Origin: Hypomyces perniciosus
Lineage: Eukaryota > Ascomycota > Sordariomycetes > Hypocreales > Hypocreaceae
Assembly: GCA_008477525.1 (NCBI GenBank)
Contig: SPDT01000006.1
Location: 4,553,501-4,617,500 of the forward strand
Reading direction: 5' to 3'
Length of the DNA stretch: 64,000 bases
The notes under the pieces were generated by a model, which was not told where the DNA came from, ran no database searches, and saw only the letters and a list, made by a program, of their open reading frames with translations. Shown in pieces: positions 49,968 to 60,420 of this stretch (position 1 is the first letter of the stretch; each line of letters begins with the position of its first letter). The translations under genes were made by a program, and so were the position numbers.

Positions 49968-52900
49968 TTAGCTGGATGATCCGTTAACGCCGTTAGGTAT
50001 GTCACCGTTAGTCGTCGGTGCATGCTCGTTGGCTGACTCTGGGACCGCATGGCCACTCGTTCCGTTAACCGTAGGCCTGGCAGGCGTAGTCGACTTCTGG
50101 CTAATAGGTGAGGAATGAAAGCCGTTAGCAAGTGGTGGCGAGCTTTGATAGTCCCCCTTGATGAGATGCTCAAATCCTTGCTCCCTGCAGATGCGGGTGT
50201 AGTCCGGATCGTCAGGATATACCCGAACCAAGCCCCGTCGCGGTACCCGTACCTCGGGGAAAGGGGTTCTGCTTGTTTGAGTAGTCATTGGGAGATCCTC
50301 GCCAACCATGATTCCATTGATGTAGTATTTGTTTCGAGGTGCCCAGGGAAGGTAGCGATCCGCGTCTGGATCCTGTTTCCACTTCTTGCTTGCTAGATCT
50401 TGCAAGGTCTTTGGTGGACTCTCTGGGATCTCTTTATAGCCTACTCCAAGTTTGATGTCCCGTAGATGTGGTGTATTTGGGACTGTACGCATGAAATCGT
50501 AGGCCTGTCAAGAAAAAAGTTGGTCAGCACAGTGAAACGGGGCTAGACGTTTGTTTTCTTCTTCTTCTTCTTCTTTTTTTTTTTTTAAAAAAAAAAAAAG
50601 AAAGGGTCGCATCATACCTTCACGAAGAACATGTCCGTGTTGACGAATCTGTCCCATGCTGCCTGCTTGAGACGCTCTATGGCTCTCGAGTCCATGGTGG
50701 ATATGTCCTCATCGACATAGTAGCCAGGCAACTCTCGGCCAAGATCCCATGTCTTCTCCGAGACTAGAGTGTAATGCCTCCACTCGGTACGCCAGAGTAT
50801 CTCTTTAGCAAGATGTGAGGCAGGTACGCGTTCCCAAGAGGTATCTGGCTGCATGTTAGCATGTTCTAATCCTCCGTCTGCAAAGGCCAATTCGACTTAC
50901 ATCGCGAGAGTTCCAGGTCCTTCTCTCCCAGGAGCAAAGCAACATTAGTGTTCAGCACCCAACGCTCGCGACCTTCTGGCGTGTGATTCGCCTCAGGATT
51001 GATGGTATCGTACCGCACGCCTGGCATATTCTTGAACGTCTCCGCAATAGCAGCCGTCTTCGGGTTCGGTGCAGTGGAAAGCCACCGAAGCAGCGGCGGT
51101 AGTTTATCAAGTCGAGCCCGCTCTTGTTCCTCGCGAATTCGTTTCTGCTCGGCTTCCCTAGCAGCCCGCTTACGCTCCATTTCTTCGCGAAAAATACGTT
51201 CCTTGCGCTCCTCTTCTTCTCGTTGTCGTCGGGCCTCCTCGGCGGCCTCGCGCTCAAGCTGCTCCCTATGCAGTCGCTCTTCCTCTTCGCGCTGTTTCCG
51301 CTCCTCTTCTTCTTTCCGCCTTTTTTCTTCTTCCTCTTTCTTCCTCCTTTCTTCCTCCAGACGCCGCTTCTCCTCCTCTTGACGACGAGCGTCCTCCTCA
51401 GCTTGACGCCGTTCACGCTCGGCTTGTTCTCGGAGTTTGCGCGCTTCCTCCTCCTCTCGCTTTCTCCGCATTTCCCGTTCTTCTTGTTCCTTTCGCTTCC
51501 TCTTCTCCTCCTCCTCGCGCTGGCGAGCCTCCTCTTGCTCGCGTTTTCTCTTTTCCTCTGCCCTTGCCCGTTTCCGTTCCTCTTCCTTCTTCGCTTCTTC
51601 TCGCTCTGCAAGCTCCTTCTTCTTTGCTTGCTCTTCCTCTTCCTCCCGAGCTTTGCGACTCTGAGGCTCAGATATCTCCTTCAGAGGAACCGCGTCCGAC
51701 ATGTCCATGTCAACATCTTCGGACTTGACTCGAATTAACTTCTCGCCAGAGCCGTTTCGCCCAGAATCCTTTCGGTAAACACTGCGCTCATCATGGCTTC
51801 CCTTGTTGGACTCTTCCTCGCGACTCTTGCGGGGAGGGGCTCCGGGAGTTTTGGAGGGACCGTCGCGAGATGAACTAACCTTGTGAGGCTTCCCATCCAC
51901 TGAACCAGAACGTTTTGGAACACGTTTCTCTTGACCATCGCCTTCGAGACGCCGCCGCTTTCCTTGCGCCTCAACGTTGTCCTTGTCGATATCACTCGGT
52001 CGATCAGGAGTAACACTAGTCCGGTGTCTCTTGGCAGTCAGATCATTGGAGACTGACAAACGATCCTTTGATCCATCCCGTTTCAGAGCCTTGGTCCTGT
52101 CATGGTACTTCTCGGATAGTGTCTGTTTGTCTGAGCCTTCCTCGTTTCGTGACTCGTTAGGGCTTGATGGATCCCTCATGCTGGACGAAGTAGATGTCAT
52201 GCTGCCTCTCTTTTGCCTCTCGCGTTCTCCTTTCAGTTCGCCTTTGGATACTAGCTTCCTTCGTGGTTTGACGGTCTCGCCTTCAGATGATACACCAGTA
52301 ACGTCCGACTCGGTACGTTTCGGTTTGGGTGGCTTGTGAGACACAGTAGGTGAAGCTTCGCGGTCAGACAGATTATTGGACCTGTCATCCTTTCTAGGTC
52401 GCCCAGGGCCCCGCTTTTGAGAGCTGTCGTCAGCATGAGGATCCAATCGTCTCTTCTCTTTCGGGCTGCTGATTCGAATAGACTCCAGCTTTTTTCTTCC
52501 GTCAGGTTGTCGGACAGGGCTCGAAGCATTGCGTTTGTGCGGTCTAGATTCCTCCCTAGCCTCATCCCGCTTGGCACGCTTTTCTTCTCTTTCCCTCTCC
52601 CTCTCTCGACGACCCGGAGATTTTGTTTTCGTGTCTTTATGAGTACGTTTATACTCGTCGTATGCATTCTTTAGAATATGCTCCTCTTCCTTCCAATTCG
52701 TTCCTTGTCGACGCCGTGCTATTTCGTAGTATGTCTCTCCTTTGAACCGCTTGGTCGGGTCAAAATTCTGTTGTTCTAGGAGAAGTTCAACAACTTTAAT
52801 ATTCTCTTGACCAATAGCTGCAAGCATCGGTGTTGCAAACTCCGCTGGTAGAGTTGAAACAGGGCCAGGATCCGCATTGGCGCCCCCAAGGCCAAGCAAT

Positions 52901-54750
52901 AATTCCATAACAAGGTCATGTCCTCCTCTAGCTGCAGCAACCATAGACTCGGGATCATCAAATCCTTCCTTCACCTGTAAAATCCGTGCTACAGTTTCTT
53001 GGTCGCCCCGTTTAGCAGCTTGACGCAGGGTCTTGTCGTCCAGAGGCATATAAAGCAAATCATTTCTGGTTTTTGTCGACCGGACAGTCCCAGCTCTCCT
53101 CCCCGTAGCACTGGACATGGTAGCGGCAGGGGAATGGCGAGGACTATCCGGAGCATGAGAATCGCGTGCGTCATGATAGTCAACCTGGGAATGGCGATCC
53201 TCCGAGGTCCGCCGTCGTTCACCATGACGCTTTTTGGCCTCCAATAGCAATACTCGGATCTCACCACCATTTTCGGTATCCTCGCTAACCCGGTCGATGG
53301 GCTCCTCGCCATTCATATTCGCTTTGCGCGGGTTCACTCCAGCGTCCAGGAGAAGCTTGACGACGCCGACGTGGCCATTGTCAACAGCATCCAGTAATGG
53401 TGTGTCTTTATCATAGTTGACGCAATCCAGGTTACATCCAGCATCGATCAAAAGTTTAACAATGTCCTCGGAGCCGTTGATTGCGGCAATCTGCAAAGGG
53501 GTATTTCCAGCGTAGTCGGCAACGTTTAGATCATCTCTCCTATCAGTAAGTCGCCTCTTGACGGCTTCGTACTCGCGCCGCGCACACGCTCGCGCAAGAA
53601 GAGTCTGACCATGGGCATCCAGGTGTTTCCTATGAGGAGCCATCTTGACAGGCGATGCATGAGATTCGGATGCTGAGGGAGTTACGAGGTTGCGCAGCTT
53701 GGTGTTGCGAGGATGAGGGCTGCCGCTGGCTGATGATTCGTCGGAATGATAATCGGTAGACTGCAAAGGAGGTGGTAAGCGCTTCTTCTTAAGGCTGCTA
53801 GAACTCTGAGATGGCAGTTGGGTGGAGATGCTTCTTCGGTGTTGTCGCTGGTGAGGTGAGATGGAACGGGTCCGAGGGTCATGCTGCAATGGTTTGGACG
53901 ACACCAGCTTGAGGTCCTTGGGAGCCCGACCGTTATCGAGGGTTGCGCTTGCGGTGCGCTGGCGGCGAGCCTTCCGTTGGTTGGCCTCGTCGTCGGACTC
54001 GGGGGCCTTCCGCTTGTGTGGCAGCAGGCGCTCGCCGGGCTTTAATTTTTCACGTAGGGATGCTGAGGATAATTTGTGGTGGGAGCCTTCGGAATCTGAT
54101 GGAGATGCGGCTGCAGCGTCGGATCGTCGACGATGGTGATGGTGGAGGTGATGCTTGTGTTGAAGCTGACGGTTTTGATGATGCGGTGGTGATGCAGGTG
54201 CGGAGCTCAAGCCGCTCGAGGCGCCGTCCTTGTTGCGAGGTTGACGGTCCTTGTTGACAATGGAGCCTGGCAGGCATTTCCCCTTGACGCTCTCGACGGG
54301 CCGGCTGCCAGCTAGACACTTGTCGATAAGATTGACGGATCTGGCCATCTGGCGGATGCCTTTGCCTGCATCGCCATCGCTCTCGCTCCTGTCCTCCTGT
54401 CTAACCAATCGAACCTTTGAAGGGGAATGGCCGTCCTTGCCAGGAAGTACAATGGTCTCGGCGTCCGAGTCGCGCTCGACGGTAGGGGGTGCATCGTCAG
54501 TTCGGGCAGCCGTTGCGGATGACGACGACGATAATGACGATGATTGAGTCGCCCTGGGCCTGTCCTCCTTTGACGGTAACGACGCTCTCAGAGTCGACAA
54601 GAACAGCTTTCGATCAGGGTCGGAGCCGGAGCCAGAGCCAGAGCCGGAGCCAGAGCCTTGTCGCGGGCGATGGTGCTGTTTTTCCTGCTGCTGAGGGGAA
54701 GCGCCAGCATGCTTGGGCGGGTCGGACTCGGCAGCATTCTGCGCGTCCAT
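49968..54750 (-). CDS. HOS4: Ankyrin-repeat, coiled-coil protein similar to Hos4 (Set3 complex)
   Basis: Exons 50901-54750, 50618-50844, 49968-50504 (1,537 aa). The first 370 residues are disordered and rich in Ser/Arg/His. Ankyrin repeats occupy about 375-487 (GNTPLQIAAINGSEDIVKLL; DTPLLDAVDNGHVGVVKLLL) and a second cluster about 577-653 (KTLRQAAKRGDQETVARIL). A long, very charged single-helix/coiled-coil stretch (about 1030-1215, Glu/Lys/Arg) follows, then a globular C-terminal region (WRTEWRHYTLVSEKTWDLGR and following) with a Ser/Pro-rich tail. This layout matches fungal Hos4-type subunits of the Set3 histone-deacetylase complex. Assignment to Hos4 rests on architecture, so another ankyrin nuclear protein is possible. 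The second intron contains a poly(T)-poly(A) palindrome. Confidence 0.8.
50574..50599. repeat. Poly(T)13-poly(A)13 palindrome within a Hos4-like intron
   Basis: Thirteen T followed directly by thirteen A, a perfect inverted repeat preceded by a CTT-repeat (about 50558-50573). It lies inside the 113-nt intron 50505-50617. Confidence 0.9.
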
Positions 54751-56001
54751 GACATTTATCTTAGTAAACGGCCGGCGGCTGCCACCATCCTGGAGATGAA
54801 AGAATGTCGGCGGCGTTGAAGCCGAGAGAGAGGAGCGGATCAGTCGCGTTTCGTCGGGGGTGGGAGAGCCCCTATCGAGGTGGTGAAATTGAGATCGGGA
54901 GACCTAAACAGAACAGAACACAGACAGAACGATACACAGCGAACGGTCGGCGCAGGCGAGGGCGGCGAGATGGACAATAGGGAAAAAAAATTAAGTCGTC
55001 GGGAGATAGCGGCTGGTTACAGAACACGGTTAGATGGAGAGAGCGGAAGAGCCGAACAGTGGGTGGTGTGGATGCTTTCGGATCGATTGACAAGAGTTCA
55101 AGAGTGATTGATGCTTTGCTCACTGAACTGACTGACAATGAGTCTGTGTTCACCGCAGAGAGCAGCAGAGCAGACCTTCTAGAGGCTAGGCTGGGGCTGG
55201 CTGGCTTGCTGGCTGGCTGGTTGGCTGGCTGGTTGGCTGGCTGGTTGGCTGGCTGGTTGGCTGGCTGGTTGGCTGGCTGGTTGGCTGGCTTGCTGGCTGG
55301 CTTGCTGGCTGACTAGGAGCCCGGGAAAGCCTGGAACTGAAAACGGGACTTGTCGACCTCACGGCGTCAAAAGTCTGATCGCCGTCGCATGATTGGTCAG
55401 GTCTGGCAACCGTGTCCGGCGGGCGCAGGGGCCCTCAAGCGCAGTTTTGGTGGCCGAAACAGCGGAGACAAGCCAAAGCAGGCCAAAGCAAGCCCTGTCG
55501 AGCCTGTTCAGCCCAGTCCAAAGGCTCCTGTAGGCTCTATCTAGAGCCCTGTGCCTGTGCCTGTGGTGCCTCCACCAAACGTGAACTGAACAACAAACAG
55601 CACGCGACAATCTCTGAATGAGTTTTTTTTTCTGCTCCTCTTCTCCTCGACAGCCGCACCCTTCAGTGAGCAACAATCCTTCTCACCGGCTTCCGTACGA
55701 GTATGTATCAACTTGCTGGGCGTTTTTCTAGCCTGGCTAACCCTAAACGGACCCTCAAATTTTGCGGCACTGCAACCCTCCGAGGCCCCCTAGCTTCGTG
55801 CCGCACTAGCCCTAGAGTGGCAAGTTACCAACCCCCTCCAGCTCGTTGACGTCAAACCTTCAAGCTCGTGAAACAAAACAATCCGCCACGCGACATCAAA
55901 GATCTCAACAATTGACCCGTCTCGTCTCAGGGTCCAAAAAGTCTCACGATAATAATAGTGCTCGGCCTAGGTAGAAAGCCGGTTCGAAGCTTCCATCCGC
56001 C
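54751..56001. other. Divergent intergenic region Hos4-like / ALKBH6-like
   Basis: These 1.25 kb contain both promoters and a 12-bp minisatellite (listed separately). A chance open frame crosses the minisatellite (LAGW repeats) and is not a gene. Confidence 0.45.
55211..55282. repeat. Minisatellite, 12-bp unit GGCTGGCTGGTT
   Basis: Six perfect tandem copies of GGCTGGCTGGTT, with degenerate copies on both sides (about 55190-55312). The GGCT quarter-unit suggests growth by slippage from a tetranucleotide. Confidence 0.95.
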
Positions 56002-56880
56002 ATGGCCTCCAGTCTTCCTCCGTCCCTCGACGAGGCTCGAATATCGGTGCTCCCCTCGACGGCCTACTACATTCCCAACTTCATCAGCGAAGACGAGGAG
56101 CGCATGATTCTCGACAAAGTGCGTCTCTGTTTTCCCTTCGTCTCGAGTCTTCGTCTCTAGTGTGACTGCTGGCTGACGACTTGGGGCTCAGATCACTGCT
56201 GCTCCAAGACCACGATGGAAGCAACTCACGCACCGACGTCTGCAAACCTGGCCATCCGATCTCGTGCATGACAAATTACTCGATGCACCTCTGCCCGCTT
56301 GGCTCGAGACTCCCGTGGTGTCGCGTCTTCTATCTCTCCCACTCTCAGAAAGTGAGCATGGCCAACACATCTTCACGGAAAGCCCGCATCGTCGTCCGAA
56401 TCACGTCCTGATCAACGAATATCCCCCTGGGATTGGCATCATGCCCCATAAGTTAAGTATATGAGATGTAGATGGATTTCCCTCCCGCTTCAGGATGCTC
56501 ATCCACCGTAGGATGGCGCTGCGTATTGGCCCGTCGTGTGTACCGTCAGTCTGGGAGCCAGTCTGTGTCTGAACTTGTATCGCAGCAAGGATGATGGTGC
56601 TCTTGATCCCGAACCTGCCTGGCGAATCCTCCAGGAACCCCGTAGTCTACTCATCACCACCGCAAACCTTTACACGGACTATCTGCATGGGATTGCCGAT
56701 ATCGACGAGGACGCTGGTCTGTCTGCCGAAACTGTCGTGAATTGGACATTGCTCCGAGACCCCGACACGTTTACCGACGGTCGAAACGTGCGACAAACCC
56801 GTACGAGCCTCACATACCGAGATGTCCTCAAAGTATCCAAAGTTGGAAACAAGCTGGGTTTGTTCCCTAATAAACGATGA
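56002..56880 (+). CDS. ALKBH6-like 2OG-Fe(II) dioxygenase with a disrupted splice donor
   Basis: An AlkB-family dioxygenase of the ALKBH6 branch (nucleic-acid demethylase family, substrate unsettled). Intended exons: 56002-56118, 56192-56452, 56512-56880 (248 aa). Family features: YYIPNFISEDEE at the start, PNHVLINEYPPGIGIMPHKDG with the HxD iron ligands, SLGASLCLNLY, and TRTSLTYRDV with the 2OG-binding Arg. The second intron sits between Lys and Asp of HKDG. Its 3' site TAG|GAT forces phase 0, but the 5' site reads AAG|TTAAGT instead of AAG|GTAAGT, so the obligatory G is T. The nearby AA|GTTAAG would shift the frame. Unless a TT-AG splice works, the protein stops at HKLSI and loses the iron-ligand Asp and the rest of the catalytic core. 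The remainder is intact and free of stops, so the lesion is either recent or a sequence error. Confidence 0.8.
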
Positions 56881-56900
56881 GAGCAGAGTCACCTTTCGGT

Positions 56901-57920
56901 CTAGAATATAAACGGTATCATCTTCCACTTCCCCGCCACCTTATCCGCCCCAAACTTGCTAGCATACCACTGCTTCGTACCAAGCGCCGTCGAACCGAGA
57001 TTTACCACGACGAATATCAGCCCGCATAGCACCGTCCTGTTGAAGAGCCCCCCCGGCGGGGCCGTGGTGAAGGCGATACTCAGATAGATTAGGCATTCCC
57101 ATGTGTAGTGGGGGCAGATGATGTGCTGGAACAATAGCTCGCTGGGGAGGGTGTACTTTTTGAGGCTTGCTAGATACTTGTGGCAACGGTTCTGGTTGAT
57201 CCCGGCGAAGGTGAATATGAGTACTCCGAACAACATCCTCGGTGAAACGATGTCGACTGTGGCTTCTTGCGGCGACTCCCATGCCTGGAGAATTGCATCT
57301 GAACCCGTTGTTAGCGCTTGGGGACAGCCATGCTCACGACGACAACTACACAAGCAAGACTAACCAGACCCTTGGATCCAAATAGAAAGATTCATAGCCG
57401 TGTAGAATACCAACCCCAGAAGCCAATGGGGAGCCCACATCGGGCTCGATCCCGGCTTGCTGATGTGAAAACACTCATACAACCTCCTTGCGCCCTGGAA
57501 GCTCATCATAACGGACGCAACAAGCGTGCGGCCCAGTTCCACAGACGACTCATCCGCACTCCCGCTCTGCATCTCGGCCACGGTCTTCATAACGGACCCT
57601 CGGAGCACATATTGGAGCACCCAAAGCGCTGACCACGCCACGGATGCGACGTAATAGTGATAGAACCATGAATGAGGGACCTCTCCATAGCTCGTCAGAC
57701 GCACCAGGAAATTCTCGCTCCTCTCCTCATCAGTCTGCTTCTCGGATCGGCTTTCATCCTTGGGCCGTCTGGCTCCGTAGTCCATCAGAGCCTTGCGCAC
57801 GTCGCTTGGGAGAAGCTGCAGCGCCAAGATGCCGGCAGAACTGAGGACGTAGAATGCCTGACACCATTGCGCTGGTGACAGGGCTTTTGCGTAGGTGATT
57901 GACTGTTCCAACGTCTCCAT
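56901..57920 (-). CDS. DFG10: Polyprenol reductase (DFG10/SRD5A3-like)
   Basis: An ER membrane enzyme of the steroid 5-alpha-reductase superfamily that reduces polyprenol toward dolichol for N-glycosylation. Exons 57365-57920 and 56901-57298 (317 aa); the junction restores QGSDAILQAWE. The start METLEQSITYAKALSPAQW is the first ATG and fits the family. Membrane helices include AFYVLSSAGILALQLL and YYVASVAWSALWVLQYVLRG. Conserved motifs: MMSFQGARRLYECFHIS, HIICPHYTWECLIYLS and the C-terminal LGTKQWYASKFGADKVAGKW. The ORF ends 20 bp from the ALKBH6-like stop on the opposite strand, so the two 3' UTRs must overlap. Confidence 0.9.
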
Positions 57921-58520
57921 TTTGGGGGATCGTTTCTCTGGATGTTCCGGAGGACAGTTGGGTAAGAGATTATGAGGGGAAGTCGGGATAACAGTCCTAT
58001 TATATCCGTACCAAGAAGGGTAGTTGTGGTGCCAACAGTGCAATGCAGCAAGGTTAGACACTGTGGAGTTTCAAAGGCGAATGAAAGTCAACACGAAAAT
58101 ACGGCACAATAGACACAATTACTGGGCGACTACGAAGTGCTTGATTGAAAGAAGTATATGATAGCATTTTTATTCCACCTAAGAAGCGAAATAAGTCCTT
58201 TTCTCAAATTGTGTGCATCCTTCATTGACGTTGATACATAGGCGCAAGGTCAAAACGGAGTTGTTATATAGGGTAACATTTCCCGTGGGATAACTTCAAC
58301 ATCAGTCAGAAAGCAGTCCGATATGAAGTTCAAGTCTAAAATTTGATGATTACACTATCCTAACATGTCCCGTCCCTTCATTTCAATTCTTAGTTTCCTA
58401 CCAGAAACTGAGACGATAGATCTACAACATTAAAAATGGATAGCTCCAGTGTATCCAAAACCATATCTATCGCCATCTCAAACATACTTCATCAGAAGCT
58501 TCCTTTCCAAGAGAAACCGT
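57921..58520. other. Intergenic region, polyprenol reductase promoter
   Basis: A 600-bp AT-rich spacer between the polyprenol reductase start and the WSC-protein stop. No gene or element was recognised. Confidence 0.4.
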
Positions 58521-60420
58521 TTAGCATCCCCAATTCTTGCACTGCTGCTTGGGATCAACATTCCTGTTAACAACCAAGCAGTCCGAGTACTGAGCGGCAC
58601 ACTTCTGTGTAGCCTTGGCGGGCGAGTTATCGCCAGAACCCCAGCCCGAGATAAAAGCATTGACATTAAGCTCAACGCCCAGGTCAAAGTTGAGGTCAAG
58701 GCTGCCAATATCAATCTCGATTCCATCACGCTTGCTCCGGCTGTACCAGCTCTGCTGGCAGCCCCTGACGTATACGTCCCGACACTGCTGGTACTGCTCC
58801 TTGCAGGCGTCGGCGCACGCGTTGGGGCAGCCCCTGGGAGGGTATGAAGGGCACTTGCGGGAGTTCTGGTCAATATACAGCTTGAAGGGATTGTTGCGCC
58901 AGTCGTCATAGATGTCGTTGCAGCTAACGATGGGCAGGGCGATGCCACCGACGGGTTTACCGGGGCCATAGCCGTACTTGGGGTTCGAGGGCTGCGTGCA
59001 GATGCTGGTTGGAGTGGGAGGGCACTGAGTAGGCTTGGTGGTGGTAGTTGAAGTCGTGGTGGTCGGGCAAGGGATGACAGTGGTGGTAGTCTTGGGAGGA
59101 CTGCCACCGCGGCCTGGATTTCGGTTCCAGCAGTCATTCTTGTTACACTTTCCGGAACGGCACGTCGAGCGGCAGTACTGCTGGATGTCGCCACACCACT
59201 GGTGGAAGTTGAAGCATTGGAGGACATCAGGGAAGCCGGCGTTTCTGAAGCAGGAGGCGATGTTGGCGGCGCAGGTGGCATAGGCCTTCAGGCAGTCGTT
59301 CTCGTTGTTCCAGTCAGGCAGAGGGGGATTGCACCACTTGCCACACTTCCACTCGCAAGACGGAGGAGCGGTGACGGTGGCAGTGCAGAGAGCACTGCTG
59401 GTGGTGGTGACAGGAGGCTTAGTGGTGGTAGAAGGCGTGTTTGTCGTCACGGGAGGCGCCTCTGAGGTCGAGCTAGGAGGACTATAGGTGACGGTGGGCA
59501 AGGTCGGGGCCGAAGTCGTCGTAGGCGTGGAGATGCTGGTGCTAGAGACGGGGGGCTTGTAACCGCAAGGCTCAAGAGACTCAAGGTCCTTGGCAATGTA
59601 CAGGTTGAGGCGTCCGCGTCCACCACAAGTCTGGGTCGAGTTGCCATTGCATGGCATGTTGCACTCAGAGGCGTCGACCAGGGCAGTGTTATTGGCGAGG
59701 ACGTTGCCACACCAGCATTCACCTATTCCGAAGTGTATTAGCATTTCTCAAGTCCCACGCCAGCATCGGGACCTTCTATCGAACGTACCTCCATACTCGG
59801 TACCGGCTAGGGGAAAGCCCTCCTTCTGGCAGGCAGCCAAGCAGCTCTCGGTGGTGAAGCCAGAGCTGGGAACATCGGCAGGCCAAGACAGAGTGCGACC
59901 CAGAGAGGAGTCATCAGTGTAGCAGCCGGCGCTTTGATAGTCACCAATGGTGACGGGGCCGGTTGGGAAGGTCGGGTCCTGCCAGACGGAGAGAGAGTTG
60001 TCTCCGCCACAGGTCTCGCTCTTGTTGCCGTTGCAAGGGAAGCTGCACTGAGACTCATCGAGCTGAGGGCCATTGACTGTGCCGCCGCAGTAGCAGACAC
60101 CATAGTACTCAAGGCCAGCATAGCGGAAGCCGTTGCCTATTCAAACCCGTGTTAGTCGAACACCGATACGCTTGAGAAGTTGTTAAGGAGCACATACCCT
60201 TGCACTCGGCAACGCACTGCTGAATCGTCATGTTGGAAGCATCCAAGCCCGAGCGGTAGATGAGGGCAGGAGGCTGGCCTGGGGAGCCATTCTGGAAACA
60301 ACCAGAAGAGACAAAAGGCTTGAACTCATCCAGGCAAGGAGGCAGCTCAACGTTCCACGCTTGAGTCAATTGCACAAGCGAGAGCGCAGCTGCGGCCACA
60401 ATGGACCGAGAGAAGGCCAT
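58521..60420 (-). CDS. Secreted protein with two WSC domains and Cys-rich C-terminal region
   Basis: Exons 60198-60420, 59789-60136, 58521-59722 (590 aa). Signal peptide MAFSRSIVAAAALSLVQLTQ precedes two WSC (carbohydrate-binding) domains, about residues 37-127 (GVCYCGG, PCNGNKSETCGG) and about 143-235 (GCYTDDSS, CWCGN, PCNGNSTQTCGG). Then comes a Thr/Pro-rich linker (TTTSAPTLPT-type, probably O-glycosylated) and a Cys-rich block with repeated CxxxC spacing (WKCGKWC, CRSTCRSGKC, CPNACADACKEQYQQC). A second short Thr-run interrupts it. There is no transmembrane helix or GPI signal at the C-terminus (ends QCKNWGC), so it is likely secreted or wall-associated rather than a Wsc stress sensor. Function is not known. 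Confidence 0.88.

Noticed and set aside
51124..51738. Plus-strand Leu/Phe-rich frame that looks like membrane protein
   Set aside because: It is the antisense image of the Glu/Lys/Arg coiled coil of the Hos4-like gene.
55059..55316. Protein with repeated LAGW units
   Set aside because: It is only a translation of the 12-bp minisatellite.
55975..56001. GGTTCGAAGC, resembling a tRNA T-loop
   Set aside because: No acceptor stem, anticodon arm or D-arm can be drawn around it.
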